Of a stretch of DNA of 64,000 nucleotides, positions 43,551 through 52,975 are shown one piece after another. The notes under the pieces were generated by a model. The model made no database searches. It was given only the letters and a program-made list of their open reading frames with translations, and had not been told where the DNA came from. The position numbers were made by a program, and so were the translations under genes. Source of the DNA: an uncultured Faecalicatena sp. (GTDB lineage Bacteria; Bacillota; Clostridia; Lachnospirales; Lachnospiraceae); NCBI GenBank assembly GCA_948468385.1, contig CAOKHZ010000004.1, positions 62,001 through 126,000 on the forward strand. Reading direction: 5' to 3'. The number at the start of each line of letters is the position of its first letter. The stretch's first letter is position 1.

Positions 43551-44435
43551 CTATAAAAGACCCAGCCCCCGCATCGCGTTTCGAAGCAGTTCCTCATGCT
43601 GCGGCTCCAGCTCCGTCAAAGGCGCGCGCAAGCCGCCGACCCCCTTGCCCTGCATGTTCATCGCGGCCTTGACCGGTATCGGGTTTACCTCGCAGAACAG
43701 AGCGTCCACAAGCGGTATCGCGTCCAACTGCATCTTGCAACTCCCCTGCACGTCTCCTTCCAGATATTTAAAAATCATGTCGTGCACGTAGGTCGGCGCC
43801 ACGTTGGACAACACGGAAATCACGCCGATTCCGCCCAGCGACAATAATGGCACGACCTGGTCGTCATTGCCAGAGTACAGTTCAATATTTCCATCGCACA
43901 AATGCATGATTTTCGCCACGTTGCTGATGTCGCCCGACGCTTCTTTGATTCCCACGACGTACTCCGTATCCTTTACCAACTTCGCCACGGTCTCCGGCTT
44001 AATCGCGCATCCGGTTCGGCTCGGCACGTTATAAAGGATGGATGGGAGCTTGGCCGCCTCGGTAATCTTCGTATAATGTGCAATCAATCCATTCTGCGTC
44101 GCCTTGTTATAATACGGGGTCACCAGAAGCAGTCCGTCCGCTCCGGCTTTCGCCGCCTCCACGGACAACTCGATGGCCGTCCTCGTACAATTTGACCCCG
44201 TTCCGGCCACGACCGGGATACGATGGTTCACGCGCCGGGTTGCAAACTTGATGACGTCCACGTGCTCCTCTTCCGTCATCGTCGCGGACTCGCCCGTCGT
44301 GCCGCAGATAATGATGGCATCCGTCTTTCCGGCAATCTGCTCTTCCAAAAGCTCATCCAACTTGTCATAATTTACTTCCAAATTTTCCTTCATGGGTGTG
44401 ACCAAGGCTACACCCGCACCTTTAAAAATTGCCAC
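43551..44435 (-). CDS. dapA: 4-hydroxy-tetrahydrodipicolinate synthase
   Basis: 294 residues, normal for DapA, which condenses pyruvate with aspartate semialdehyde in lysine and diaminopimelate synthesis. Motifs: GTTGESATMTEEEH, YNVPSRTG with the catalytic Tyr, and VGIKEASGD with the Schiff-base Lys. AGGAGG is about 13 nt before the ATG. No other lysine gene is adjacent. Sialic acid aldolase-type relatives are less likely, given the DapA-specific GTTGES and RTG pattern. Confidence 0.93.
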   Translation of the reverse strand: MAIFKGAGVALVTPMKENLEVNYDKLDELLEEQIAGKTDAIIICGTTGESATMTEEEHVDVIKFATRRVNHRIPVVAGTGSNCTRTAIELSVEAAKAGADGLLLVTPYYNKATQNGLIAHYTKITEAAKLPSILYNVPSRTGCAIKPETVAKLVKDTEYVVGIKEASGDISNVAKIMHLCDGNIELYSGNDDQVVPLLSLGGIGVISVLSNVAPTYVHDMIFKYLEGDVQGSCKMQLDAIPLVDALFCEVNPIPVKAAMNMQGKGVGGLRAPLTELEPQHEELLRNAMRGLGLL

Positions 44436-44482
44436 TGCTTTTCCTCCTGAATTTTTATTATTTTTTTATGTACCTTGCACAC

Positions 44483-44670
44483 TTATTATTCACGGGGCCG
44501 TGCGCTTCTACGCTACCGCTCCGGTCCGTGCTAAACGTGTGCCACTGGCACACAGCACCAGCCGACATACTTCCTTTGGATGCCCGTGTGCAATCGAGTA
44601 GGGGGGATTTTCCCCCTACTCGTCGCGCCGGGACAGGCTGCGTAAGCAGCATATGCCTTTCTGTCCCGTG
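44483..44670. repeat. Palindrome-rich block starting with the CACGG family motif
   Basis: Begins TTATTATTCACGGGGCCGTGCG as in other family copies. It then holds GTGTGCCA-C-TGGCACAC (44537-44553), a perfect 11-bp hairpin CGAGTAGGGGG/CCCCCTACTCG (44595-44622), and nested arms CGGGACAG/CTGTCCCG (44629-44668). It looks like a structured RNA or a compound repeat rather than coding sequence. Confidence 0.6.
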
Positions 44671-45087
44671 TGCATAAAAAGAAACGGCAGGTCGTGCCGT
44701 CTCCAATCAATACAAGATCCAAAATCCGTATAAATTGTGATAGCACTCCATCCTCCGGCGCAATCCTTGTAAAAACAGCTCTCCACACCTTCGGTATGAC
44801 AGTCATGACATTCTTCACGCCATGCCCAAGCAATGCGAAATCAGGAACTTCACACCCTTTCGGCACCTTTTCCTTTCTGATGCCATCCACTGCTCCTGTA
44901 CATCCGGCATCGTACTGATAAAAAATGCAACCTCTATCTACGTTTCTTTCATGTTATGATGATACCAGGCTTAAAAGACTATGCGTTTCATGCCCGCATG
45001 AAAAAGCATGACTTCAAAACCCGTAAACCACCTCAAATTCCTTAATTTATTATACACCAAAAAGGATAACACCGTGCAAGAATAATG
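44671..45087. other. Gap without recognisable gene
   Basis: A minus-strand frame of ~119 codons crosses this stretch and the hairpins to its left, but it lacks a ribosome-binding site and resembles no family I know. I see no clear promoter or terminator. Confidence 0.4.
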
Positions 45088-46779
45088 TCAAGAGTTATTC
45101 GACCCAATCAGCACCTTTTTCCCGTGGAACGCGAAACCGTACTTCCGTATGCGCTCTACTGGAATTCCCCTCCTCACAAGCACTGCCTCGTATTTTTTCT
45201 CCTCTATCTGTCGCAAAGCCGCCTGCACCGTGTCCGAAAGCTTCTTCTCGTCCCCAGCATCCTGCACTTTAAACTCCAAAATCATGGCATCATCCGTCCG
45301 CTTTCTCGGCTCCAGCATCACGTCATAACGACCGAGACCGCTCTCACGATTTGACATAATGACATATCTGTCTGACAGTTCCGCAACCAGTCCTAGCACA
45401 AAACCATGATAGAAGCTCTCGGGTCGTCCTTTCGACACCTTCTTCCCCGTGTCAAAATAACTAAACATCTCCAAAGTCACTTTATTCATATATGCGTTCA
45501 TCGCTTTCAAATTTCCTGCCAGCAATGCTTGTATAAAGTCATTATAGTTTTCACCCTCGGCAAACCATCCTTTAATCATGGCCTTGAACATGACCCATAC
45601 TTCTTTGTTCGTCAGTACCAATTCGTATCGGTATTCCCCTTCATCTTCCTGAAACATCAATTTTTTCACTTTCAAATAACCACTGGCCAACAACAAGCTC
45701 CATATGGCATTCTGCTTTATCGACAGCTCATTATAAACAATCTGCTCGTCAATTTCGACCCTGATTGCTTCCTCGCACATCAATGTTTCAAATTCCTGCT
45801 TTATATTTTTGTTTCCCTCACGAAGCAATTTTTCTATCAACCGATTGGAACTGGAATTTGCCCAATATGGCATCAGCCTTTTCTTATCCAAATAATTAAT
45901 AATTGACCATGGATTGTATATATCCCTCGCCGTTCCAAACGTAAAACCGTCATACCACGCCTTTACTTCCCCGCGTTTGTCTGACAATCCAAACTCGTCC
46001 AGAGCCGCAAACACCTCGCCCTCCGTAAACCCAAAAGATGTCTCATACTTATTGGAAGTCGTGGTGACCACCTCTGGATTATTCAAATCCGAAAATATGG
46101 ATTCCTTGCTAATCCTCGTAATCCCCGTCAAAATCGCCCTCTCAAGGTAAGGATTCGTCTTAAAGGTGGAATTGAACAAGCTCCTGGTAAAACTTACGAG
46201 TTCGTCCCAATATCCGTTCACGTAAGCTTCCTGCATCGGCGTGTCATACTCATCTAAAAGAATAATTACCTTTTTCCCATAATAGCGGGACAAATATAGT
46301 GACAACTGGTGAACGGCAAACGTCGCCGTCACGTCGTCCATGTCCACAGACACGTCCCCCCAAAATTTTCTTTCTTTATCATCCAAAAAATCTTCTTCCA
46401 ACAAAAAACGATTCGCAGAATATAGATTGGACAAAATTTGGCATATCCTCCTGCGTGCCGAATGATAATTTTGCTCCTTGATATTTGCAAAGGAAAGGCT
46501 AATCACCGGATAACTTCCTTGTAACTGACGATACGTTTCTTCCTTCCAGATGGAAAGCCCTCCAAACAAGTCGTCTTTATCTGCATATTTCACAGAAAAA
46601 AACTGTTCCAGCATGCTCATGTTCAAGGTTTTTCCAAAACGCCTGGGGCGCGTAATAAGAGTCACGAGGTCACCGCTCTCCCACCACTCCTTTATGAACA
46701 TTGTTTTGTCCACATAAAAAATGTCACTCGTAATCAATTGTTCAAAATCCTGGTGCCCAATTCCCAGCGTCCTACTCAT
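45088..46779 (-). CDS. AAA-ATPase-like protein with PD-(D/E)XK nuclease domain (DUF1703 type)
   Basis: 563 residues. The N-terminal part matches AAA-ATPase_like (YVDKTMFIKEWWESG, P-loop RPRRFGKTLNMSML, Walker B VIILLDEYDTP). The C-terminal part is a PDDEXK_9-type nuclease: YDVMLEPRKRTDDAMILEFKV holds the D...ExK core, and AALRQIEEKKY follows. The family is abundant in Lachnospiraceae and Bacteroidetes, often in many copies; no firm function is known. AAAGGAAG precedes the ATG. It lies downstream of the GH78 gene but beyond a strong terminator. Confidence 0.92.
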   Translation of the reverse strand: MSRTLGIGHQDFEQLITSDIFYVDKTMFIKEWWESGDLVTLITRPRRFGKTLNMSMLEQFFSVKYADKDDLFGGLSIWKEETYRQLQGSYPVISLSFANIKEQNYHSARRRICQILSNLYSANRFLLEEDFLDDKERKFWGDVSVDMDDVTATFAVHQLSLYLSRYYGKKVIILLDEYDTPMQEAYVNGYWDELVSFTRSLFNSTFKTNPYLERAILTGITRISKESIFSDLNNPEVVTTTSNKYETSFGFTEGEVFAALDEFGLSDKRGEVKAWYDGFTFGTARDIYNPWSIINYLDKKRLMPYWANSSSNRLIEKLLREGNKNIKQEFETLMCEEAIRVEIDEQIVYNELSIKQNAIWSLLLASGYLKVKKLMFQEDEGEYRYELVLTNKEVWVMFKAMIKGWFAEGENYNDFIQALLAGNLKAMNAYMNKVTLEMFSYFDTGKKVSKGRPESFYHGFVLGLVAELSDRYVIMSNRESGLGRYDVMLEPRKRTDDAMILEFKVQDAGDEKKLSDTVQAALRQIEEKKYEAVLVRRGIPVERIRKYGFAFHGKKVLIGSNNS

Positions 46780-46861
46780 TTCCCCACTTCCTTTCGCACT
46801 CCCCTATCTGTTTTTCAATCATGCGGCCATTTTTTCTTTTTCATAGTATATCCAATTCCCA

Positions 46862-46911
46862 AAAGAAAGTCAACAACCCCGCCACAAGTGGCAGAGCCGT
46901 TGACTTTCTTT
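46862..46911. terminator. Perfect 13-bp bidirectional terminator hairpin
   Basis: AAAGAAAGTCAAC (46862-46874) faces GTTGACTTTCTTT (46899-46911), with GCCACAAGTGGC as an inner palindrome. It separates the GH78 gene from the AAA gene. Confidence 0.75.
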
Positions 46912-46913
46912 AT

Positions 46914-46980
46914 GTTATTTTTCACGGGAGAACGCCTAAACAGCAGCGAAGCCGTGCACCGAAGGCGCACGTCACCCGCA
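46914..46980. repeat. Intergenic palindromic element (GTTAC...CACGG family), diverged copy
   Basis: Starts GTTATTTTTCACGGG and contains CGTGCACC-GAA-GGCGCACG. It occupies the 3' flank of the GH78 gene. Confidence 0.6.
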
Positions 46981-46983
46981 TTT

Positions 46984-49812
46984 TTAATTTGCCAATGCTC
47001 TTACCTTCTCGTACACCGCGCCTATCATCCGCTCTCCTCCCGGCATCATCGCCGCCAATTCACTCAGCGTCTTTTCCTGCAAATAATTTCGCATCGACGC
47101 TTCTAACGGCCGCCCCGTCACTTCTTCGAACGCCTCCTCGCCGCCCGAAAGGGCCAGCACTTGTCCCAGGGTGGAATTCATCGTGATTTTCCCGGCACGC
47201 AAGTCGGTTTTCGTCTCGTATGCAAAATGATAACTGCCCGACCCGAGTTCTATCTCGTCATCCCTTTCCGGCAGTTCCAAAACCGCCGTCGTATTGGCCG
47301 GGATTTTCAAGTCTATCACGATTTGGCCGTCCCTGCATGTCAGATGAACCTCCACCGTCCCATACATCGTCTCATAGGAGGCATCCATCTGCATAATGCT
47401 TTTCGTCAAAATCGGCCGGATGAGGATTTTTTTATATCCGGGCGCGAGCGGGTTGATGCCCGCCACCTTACGATACAACCAGTCACCAATCGAACCATAT
47501 GTATAATGGTTGAGCGAGTTCATGCCGGATTCATCAAAATCCCCGTTCGGCAGGACGGAGTTCCACCGCTCCCAAATCGTGGTCGCCCCCATGCCTACGG
47601 CATACAGCCAGCCTGGATATTCCTCGTTTAAAAGCAATTCTTCCGCCAAATCATGCCTGCCGTTTTCGCTGAGCACGTGACACAGATAAGCCGTTCCCAC
47701 GAATCCCGTGGTCAGATGCCCCTTGTGCAGCGCCAGATTATCCTCCAGTATCTTTACCACCCGTTTCCGGTACTCTTCCTTTATCAGGCCAAAATAAAGC
47801 AACAACGCGCACGCCGTCTGGGTCTCCGATACCAGCCGCCCGTTCCGGGTCACATACTCCTCGTTTAATTCCTCGACAATCGAATCGTATAGTTCCCCAT
47901 AAACCGCCGCGTCACGCCTTTTTCCCAATACTTTCGCCGCGTCACGGACACATTTGACCGAATAGGCATAATAGACGTTGGCCACCAAGTTTTTATCCGT
48001 GCCGCCGCTCATCAAATGAAGGCTTTCGTCGCTGTCCAGTGCCAGCCAGTCGCCCCGCTGGAAACCGTTCATCCACAAAACGTCCTCCCCACAGCTTCTG
48101 CGGATATACTCCACCCATTGGCACATGTTGGCATATTGCTCCCGCAAAATCTCCTCGTCCCCGTAAACCGTATAGGCCGTCCATGGAATGATCGTCGCAC
48201 AATCGCTCCACACGGCGGTTCCGGTGGCCGGCCCAACGATGTTTGGCACGATATGGGGAACCCCATGTTCATCATCCGTTTCCACGGCCACGTCGCGCAG
48301 CCATTTTCGATAAAACAGCGCACTCTGATAGTTAAACATCGCCGTACGGCAAAAAATTTGCGCGTCCCCCGTCCATCCCAAACGTTCGTCGCGTTGCGGA
48401 CAGTCTGTCGGAATGTCGACGAAATTGCTGCGCTGTCCCCAGACAATGTTCTCCTGCAATCGGTTGACCTTTTCGTTGTCACAAGTAAAGCTGCCGGTTT
48501 TCTCCATGTCCGTGTGCAACACGCAGGCCGTAAAGCGGCTGATTTCTATGTCTTCGCCCACGCCCTCCAGGCAAATGTAGCGAAATCCCCGGTACGTAAA
48601 ATGCGGCGCGACGACTTTTCCGATTTGCTTGGAATCATAAATATAAATTTCCCGGCATTTTGCCGTGCGTAGATTGGTCGTATAAAAATTGCCTTCCTTA
48701 TCCAATGTTTCCGCATGGCGAATGACGAGCTTGTCGCCAGTAATCGGCGGTAATTCCACCCTGACGAATCCCGGAAGATTTTGCCCGAAGTCGATGACTA
48801 CTTCTCCTTTTGGAGTGATGATTTTTTCCTTCGCCGCCACCTCCTCAATGACACGCACCGGCTCGGATTCCTGAGCAACAATCTGTGTCACCTTTTCCGA
48901 CGCGTCAAACAAAACCGCGCACCTTGCCATCTGCCCGGCATTCTCTGCATACTCGTCTGCCATATCTTCCCTTGTAAAATCCTGGATTTCCCCATGGTAC
49001 AATTCGCTGTCCCTGACGACGCCAGTCGTTACGTTCCAACTCTCGTCCGTGCCGAACACGTCATGCGTTCCGTCCTCGTACTCAACACGAAACATCGCCA
49101 ATGCGGCCACCCGGTCTCCGTAAAAGCAATTTTCACCCTCACCGTTTAAATGTCCTTTATACCAGCCGTTCGCCACCGTAAGCTCAATCTTGTGGTTTAC
49201 GGCCGTTTCCGGGCTTTCACCCGCCAGCAAGTCCGTAATGTCATACGCCTGGTACTGCAGCCGATTGTGGTAGGAAGTCCACCCCGGCGAAAGGTAAAAA
49301 TCCCCCGCCTTTTTCCCATTAACGCACAATTCATAGACGCCCAGACTGGTCACGTAGGCACGCGCACGTACCACCTCTTTCTCACACGTACGCTTTTTTG
49401 TGAAAACCGGACATGCCGTCTCCTCTTGCGGAAAATCATGGGTAATCCACTTCGCCTGCCAGTTTTTTTGTTCGAGCAGCCCCGTCTCGAAAAATCCGCA
49501 CGCCTCGCCCCTTTCCCCCTGATTGTCCCATACGGTCAATTCAACCCGGTACTTGGTAAAGGGCCGCAATTCCTCGCCCTGATAGGGAACCAGCACGGAC
49601 TTGTCGCCCTCCACCTTTTTGCTGTCCCATACACATGTCCCCTTGCCGACTTCCAAACCGTCTTCCGGTGACTCTTCTTTCCACACCCGCACGTGATAAG
49701 CGCGCTGCATGACATTTTCCTTGTCGCTCTCCAATTTCCACGAAAACCGGGGATTCACATCCAATCCAATCGGATTTTTTCTATATTCTATGGTCAAATC
49801 CTTTACTTGCAT
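46984..49812 (-). CDS. Alpha-L-rhamnosidase, glycoside hydrolase family 78
   Basis: 942 residues with no signal peptide, so probably cytoplasmic and acting on imported rhamnosides. Features: N-terminal beta domains (WQAKWITHDFPQEE, LYHGEIQDFT), the catalytic (alpha/alpha)6 barrel with DCPQRDERLGWTGDAQIFC and MNSLNHYTYGSIGDWLYR, and a C-terminal beta domain (GTVEVHLTCRDGQIVIDLKI). The start at 49812 is favoured by GGAG 6 nt upstream; in-frame ATGs at 49824 and 49836 are alternatives. It follows the ABC operon but a hairpin with a T-run precedes it. Confidence 0.93.
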   Translation of the reverse strand: MQVKDLTIEYRKNPIGLDVNPRFSWKLESDKENVMQRAYHVRVWKEESPEDGLEVGKGTCVWDSKKVEGDKSVLVPYQGEELRPFTKYRVELTVWDNQGERGEACGFFETGLLEQKNWQAKWITHDFPQEETACPVFTKKRTCEKEVVRARAYVTSLGVYELCVNGKKAGDFYLSPGWTSYHNRLQYQAYDITDLLAGESPETAVNHKIELTVANGWYKGHLNGEGENCFYGDRVAALAMFRVEYEDGTHDVFGTDESWNVTTGVVRDSELYHGEIQDFTREDMADEYAENAGQMARCAVLFDASEKVTQIVAQESEPVRVIEEVAAKEKIITPKGEVVIDFGQNLPGFVRVELPPITGDKLVIRHAETLDKEGNFYTTNLRTAKCREIYIYDSKQIGKVVAPHFTYRGFRYICLEGVGEDIEISRFTACVLHTDMEKTGSFTCDNEKVNRLQENIVWGQRSNFVDIPTDCPQRDERLGWTGDAQIFCRTAMFNYQSALFYRKWLRDVAVETDDEHGVPHIVPNIVGPATGTAVWSDCATIIPWTAYTVYGDEEILREQYANMCQWVEYIRRSCGEDVLWMNGFQRGDWLALDSDESLHLMSGGTDKNLVANVYYAYSVKCVRDAAKVLGKRRDAAVYGELYDSIVEELNEEYVTRNGRLVSETQTACALLLYFGLIKEEYRKRVVKILEDNLALHKGHLTTGFVGTAYLCHVLSENGRHDLAEELLLNEEYPGWLYAVGMGATTIWERWNSVLPNGDFDESGMNSLNHYTYGSIGDWLYRKVAGINPLAPGYKKILIRPILTKSIMQMDASYETMYGTVEVHLTCRDGQIVIDLKIPANTTAVLELPERDDEIELGSGSYHFAYETKTDLRAGKITMNSTLGQVLALSGGEEAFEEVTGRPLEASMRNYLQEKTLSELAAMMPGGERMIGAVYEKVRALAN

Positions 49813-49846
49813 CTTATTCTCCATTCTATTTCGCATGATAATTTTG

Positions 49847-49878
49847 AAAAATATGGGGTCAAACCATTTTGACCCCAT
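49847..49878 (-). terminator. Hairpin/terminator between the lipoprotein and GH78 genes
   Basis: ATGGGGTCAAA (49853-49863) and TTTGACCCCAT (49868-49878) form a perfect 11-bp stem with a 4-nt loop; on the minus strand it is followed by ATTTTT. It should end or attenuate the ABC transporter transcript before GH78. Confidence 0.75.
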
Positions 49879-49941
49879 GCATTTCGCAGTTTTGCAATAC
49901 TTGTTTTATCAGCCTATCCTTATGCCTCTCACAATTCTGCA

Positions 49942-51075
49942 TTATTTAGAGTAAGTTCCCGTCAATACAGTGTCAACACCGATATCGGCACTCTGTCCAT
50001 TAAACTCAATCGTCATATCTGCCTTGTAAGCCAGATTCACGTCCACGCCGGTGTCGGTCGCCGTCTCATAATCCGGTACCGCCTCACATGCCCCCGCCTT
50101 TTCAAATTGGAAGCTTCCTTTCGCTACGTCCGACATCATGTAAGTACCTTTGTCAACCGAAATCTCGGCGTTTATCTGAGATACCACCACGAACAATTCA
50201 CAAGTTCCATCCTCCGCACAGTCCAGACGCAGTTCCACCGTAATCGGCACACCGATCTCGACAGAAGGATTGGAAAGGGTAAACGCGCTTCCCTCCGCTC
50301 CCATGGCTTCCACCGCAACGACCTCGTCCCCTCTTGTCAGCTCTGCCGTTTTCTTGTCGTCCGAAATTTTCAAGGTTCCCTTTGTTCCTTCGTCGTATGT
50401 CAATGCATACTCGCCCATGCCCTTCTGCTCCCAGGTTCCTTCCAGCAACTCATCTCCCGTGGCATCCATGAAGCTGCCATTGTGTCCCAACGTAATCGCA
50501 CTTCCCGTGCTGCCGCCTGCAAAATATGCGGCAATTTCTATCGGCATTTCTTCATTTTCCGCCACATACTGGTAATCTGCCTTATGTCTTAAATTCCTAT
50601 GATTTCCAAGGCCTCCAAGACTCATGTCCAGCAAGGCATCATCCACATACGCCACTTTCTGGGTTTCTCCCATCACATAAGACGTAAACGCGACTACCTG
50701 GCTTGACTTTACCATTTCTCCATCCGTGTCCCCCACGTCGTCACCGCTCGTATCCGGATAATAATCCAGTTCTTCATCCAGCACCTCATAAGTCCCCGCA
50801 TCGGTGGCCGCCTTGTCAAAATAACTTGCATAATAAGTTCCGTCCTCGTTGAAGCGAATAAAGCTCTCAATACCCATGTCCGCAATGATGTAATAGTAGT
50901 AGCCGTCCCACATCTGGACTTCGTCCGACGTCGCATCCTCCTTCTCGTCCTTTGCCCCACCCGTCTTCGCGTCATTCTCCTTCGTACCGTCATCCGTCTT
51001 TCCGCATCCGACCGGTAAAACCGCCATCATCAATACCAATGTCAAAACCACTGCCAACAAACTTTTCTTTTTCAT
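49942..51075 (-). CDS. Lipoprotein of unknown function in the rhamnoside ABC operon
   Basis: 377 residues with a signal peptide and a probable lipobox (LPVGC, Cys24), followed by a Lys/Asp/Thr-rich linker and an acidic beta-rich domain. Two segments begin alike (GYYYYIIADMGIESFIRFNEDGTYY in part; and a later GSFMDATGDELLEGTWEQKG), as in proteins with repeated lipocalin-like strands. No family recognised. It lies 15 bp after the second permease gene, so it is part of the transport operon and may bind substrate at the cell surface. GGAG precedes the ATG. Confidence 0.75.
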   Translation of the reverse strand: MKKKSLLAVVLTLVLMMAVLPVGCGKTDDGTKENDAKTGGAKDEKEDATSDEVQMWDGYYYYIIADMGIESFIRFNEDGTYYASYFDKAATDAGTYEVLDEELDYYPDTSGDDVGDTDGEMVKSSQVVAFTSYVMGETQKVAYVDDALLDMSLGGLGNHRNLRHKADYQYVAENEEMPIEIAAYFAGGSTGSAITLGHNGSFMDATGDELLEGTWEQKGMGEYALTYDEGTKGTLKISDDKKTAELTRGDEVVAVEAMGAEGSAFTLSNPSVEIGVPITVELRLDCAEDGTCELFVVVSQINAEISVDKGTYMMSDVAKGSFQFEKAGACEAVPDYETATDTGVDVNLAYKADMTIEFNGQSADIGVDTVLTGTYSK

Positions 51076-51090
51076 CTTTTTATTCTCCTT

Positions 51091-51987
51091 TCATCCCTTC
51101 ACCGCGCCTATTACCATGTTTTCCTCCAATTTTTTAATGAAGAACGGCATCAACAGCAAAATCGGTATCGTGGCCAGCACAATAACGGCATACTGTACCA
51201 AGTAACGATTATAATCTGGATTTGCATAATTCAGGAAATCCTGGTTTCTGCTGATAAAGTCGCGGATTACAAGCTGCAGGGGCCACCATTCCTTTGTCCT
51301 TGGCACGTAAATGGATGCCTCGAACCAGGCGTTCCACGCCATCAGCGCCGTGTTAATCATGGTGACGAGCACCAACCCGCGCGCCTGAGGCAGCATGACC
51401 TGGAACATCATCTGAAAATGTCCCGCCCCGTCAATCTGTGCCGCTTCCACGGTCTCAATCGGCACTTGTAAAAATCCGTTCATGACCATGACCATGAACA
51501 TGGCATTCGTACATCCCGACAGGATGATGGCTAAGGGCGTTCCCGTCAGTCCCAATCCCCGAACCACCATGTAGGTAGGAATCAAGCCGCCATTAAACAT
51601 GATGGAAACCAGCACCAGCATCATAAGCGGCCCTCTTAGCTTTGACTGCCGGCTTAACACATATCCGGCAAGCACGTTAAGAACAAGACCTACCAGCGAG
51701 GAACCTACCACGTAGAAAATCGTCACGAGGTAAGAACGCACCACGCTATTATCTTTCAACACGATTTTGTAGGCTTCCAGGTTAAAATCCCCCACCGGCC
51801 ACAACACCAGCCCGGAATGGGCAAACAATGCCTTTCCGTCCGAGAGCGAGCTCATCAGCACGTGCCACATGGGAACCACGCAGCAGAACGCGACCACCGC
51901 CAATATCAAGCCCAGAATCACATTAACGATATGGGAGCCGATGGACGTATTCTCGACCATGCCTTCTTTCCTTTTTAATTTCTTCAT
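51091..51987 (-). CDS. Carbohydrate ABC transporter permease (LplC/YtcP type)
   Basis: 298 residues with six predicted transmembrane helices. The conserved cytoplasmic EAA loop reads EAAQIDGAGHFQMMFQVMLPQARG. It is the second permease of the operon, 24 bp after the first, and pairs with it to form the channel. AGGAGGTG lies 10 nt before ATG 51987. No ATPase gene is present; such CUT1-type importers usually borrow a shared MsmK-like ATPase encoded elsewhere. Confidence 0.93.
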   Translation of the reverse strand: MKKLKRKEGMVENTSIGSHIVNVILGLILAVVAFCCVVPMWHVLMSSLSDGKALFAHSGLVLWPVGDFNLEAYKIVLKDNSVVRSYLVTIFYVVGSSLVGLVLNVLAGYVLSRQSKLRGPLMMLVLVSIMFNGGLIPTYMVVRGLGLTGTPLAIILSGCTNAMFMVMVMNGFLQVPIETVEAAQIDGAGHFQMMFQVMLPQARGLVLVTMINTALMAWNAWFEASIYVPRTKEWWPLQLVIRDFISRNQDFLNYANPDYNRYLVQYAVIVLATIPILLLMPFFIKKLEENMVIGAVKG

Positions 51988-52011
51988 GAGCTTTACACCT
52001 CCTATTTACTG

Positions 52012-52959
52012 TTAAAAAAGCGAGGCCCCGGAGGCCTTCTTCCCCAGTTTGTTGGATACGATTAGAAGAATCATCCCCAATACGGACTGGAACAATCCCG
52101 AAGCGGTCGACAATCCATAATTCGCCGTGCTGCCAAAGGACATACGGTATGTATAGGTCGACAACACGTCCGCCACGTCGTACGTAATCGGCATGTACAA
52201 CAAGAGGACGTTCGTTCCCACCGTTTTAAAGACCATGCCGATCGCCATCGTCCACATCATGATAATCAAAGGCATGACGGCTGGCAGCGTCACATGCGTG
52301 ATACGTTGGAACCGATTGGCACCGTCGAGAGCCGCCGCCTCGTGCAATTCACCGTTGACATTGTTGATGGAGGTCACATAGATGATGGACCCCCAGCCCA
52401 TGCCCTGCCATACGCCAATCAGTGTGTAAATCACCCAAAATATCGGGATATTCGGGTTGGCCAGCCAGTTTTGCGCTTCCGGGCCGAAGAGGCTTATAAA
52501 CTGCGTGATGGCCCCCCGTTCGCTCAAGAACTCCGTCGCCAGGGAACACATGACCACCGCCGACACGAAATTCGGCAGGTAGCTTAACAGCTGGAACCCT
52601 CGCCTCATTCTCTTGTGCGGAAACGTCGTCAACACCAAAGAAAATAGAATCGTCGGGAAAAATCCCAGCGTCAGGCTCAAAATCGCCATGGCCACCGTAT
52701 TGCGAAAGGCCAGCGCGAACCCGGTTCCCGTAAACAAATCCACAAAATTTTGCATTCCGACCCAGGGGCTGCCAAACACGCCCTGCGTGATACTATAATC
52801 TTCAAACGCCATCAAAATACCGAACATGGGCGCATAATGGAAACAAATCAGCCAAACCAGTACCGGGACGAAGATGACATACAGTATGCCGTTCTTCCTC
52901 ATGTCCTCCTTCCAGCTTGTCTTTTTCACATAGGAGGCTACGTTTTTCTTTTTCGCCAT
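52012..52959 (-). CDS. Carbohydrate ABC transporter permease (LplB/YteP type)
   Basis: 315 residues, six transmembrane helices, EAA loop EAAALDGANRFQRITHVTLPAV. The Lpl/Yte subgroup is known for complex plant-polysaccharide oligomers such as rhamnogalacturonan in Bacillus, which fits the nearby rhamnosidase. AAGGAG precedes ATG 52959. It follows the binding-protein gene by 16 bp. Confidence 0.93.
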   Translation of the reverse strand: MAKKKNVASYVKKTSWKEDMRKNGILYVIFVPVLVWLICFHYAPMFGILMAFEDYSITQGVFGSPWVGMQNFVDLFTGTGFALAFRNTVAMAILSLTLGFFPTILFSLVLTTFPHKRMRRGFQLLSYLPNFVSAVVMCSLATEFLSERGAITQFISLFGPEAQNWLANPNIPIFWVIYTLIGVWQGMGWGSIIYVTSINNVNGELHEAAALDGANRFQRITHVTLPAVMPLIIMMWTMAIGMVFKTVGTNVLLLYMPITYDVADVLSTYTYRMSFGSTANYGLSTASGLFQSVLGMILLIVSNKLGKKASGASLF

Positions 52960-52975
52960 AACCCTTTATCTCCTT

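Noticed and set aside
44531-44890. 119-codon frame on the minus strand
   Set aside because: It runs through several perfect hairpins, lacks a start signal and resembles nothing known.
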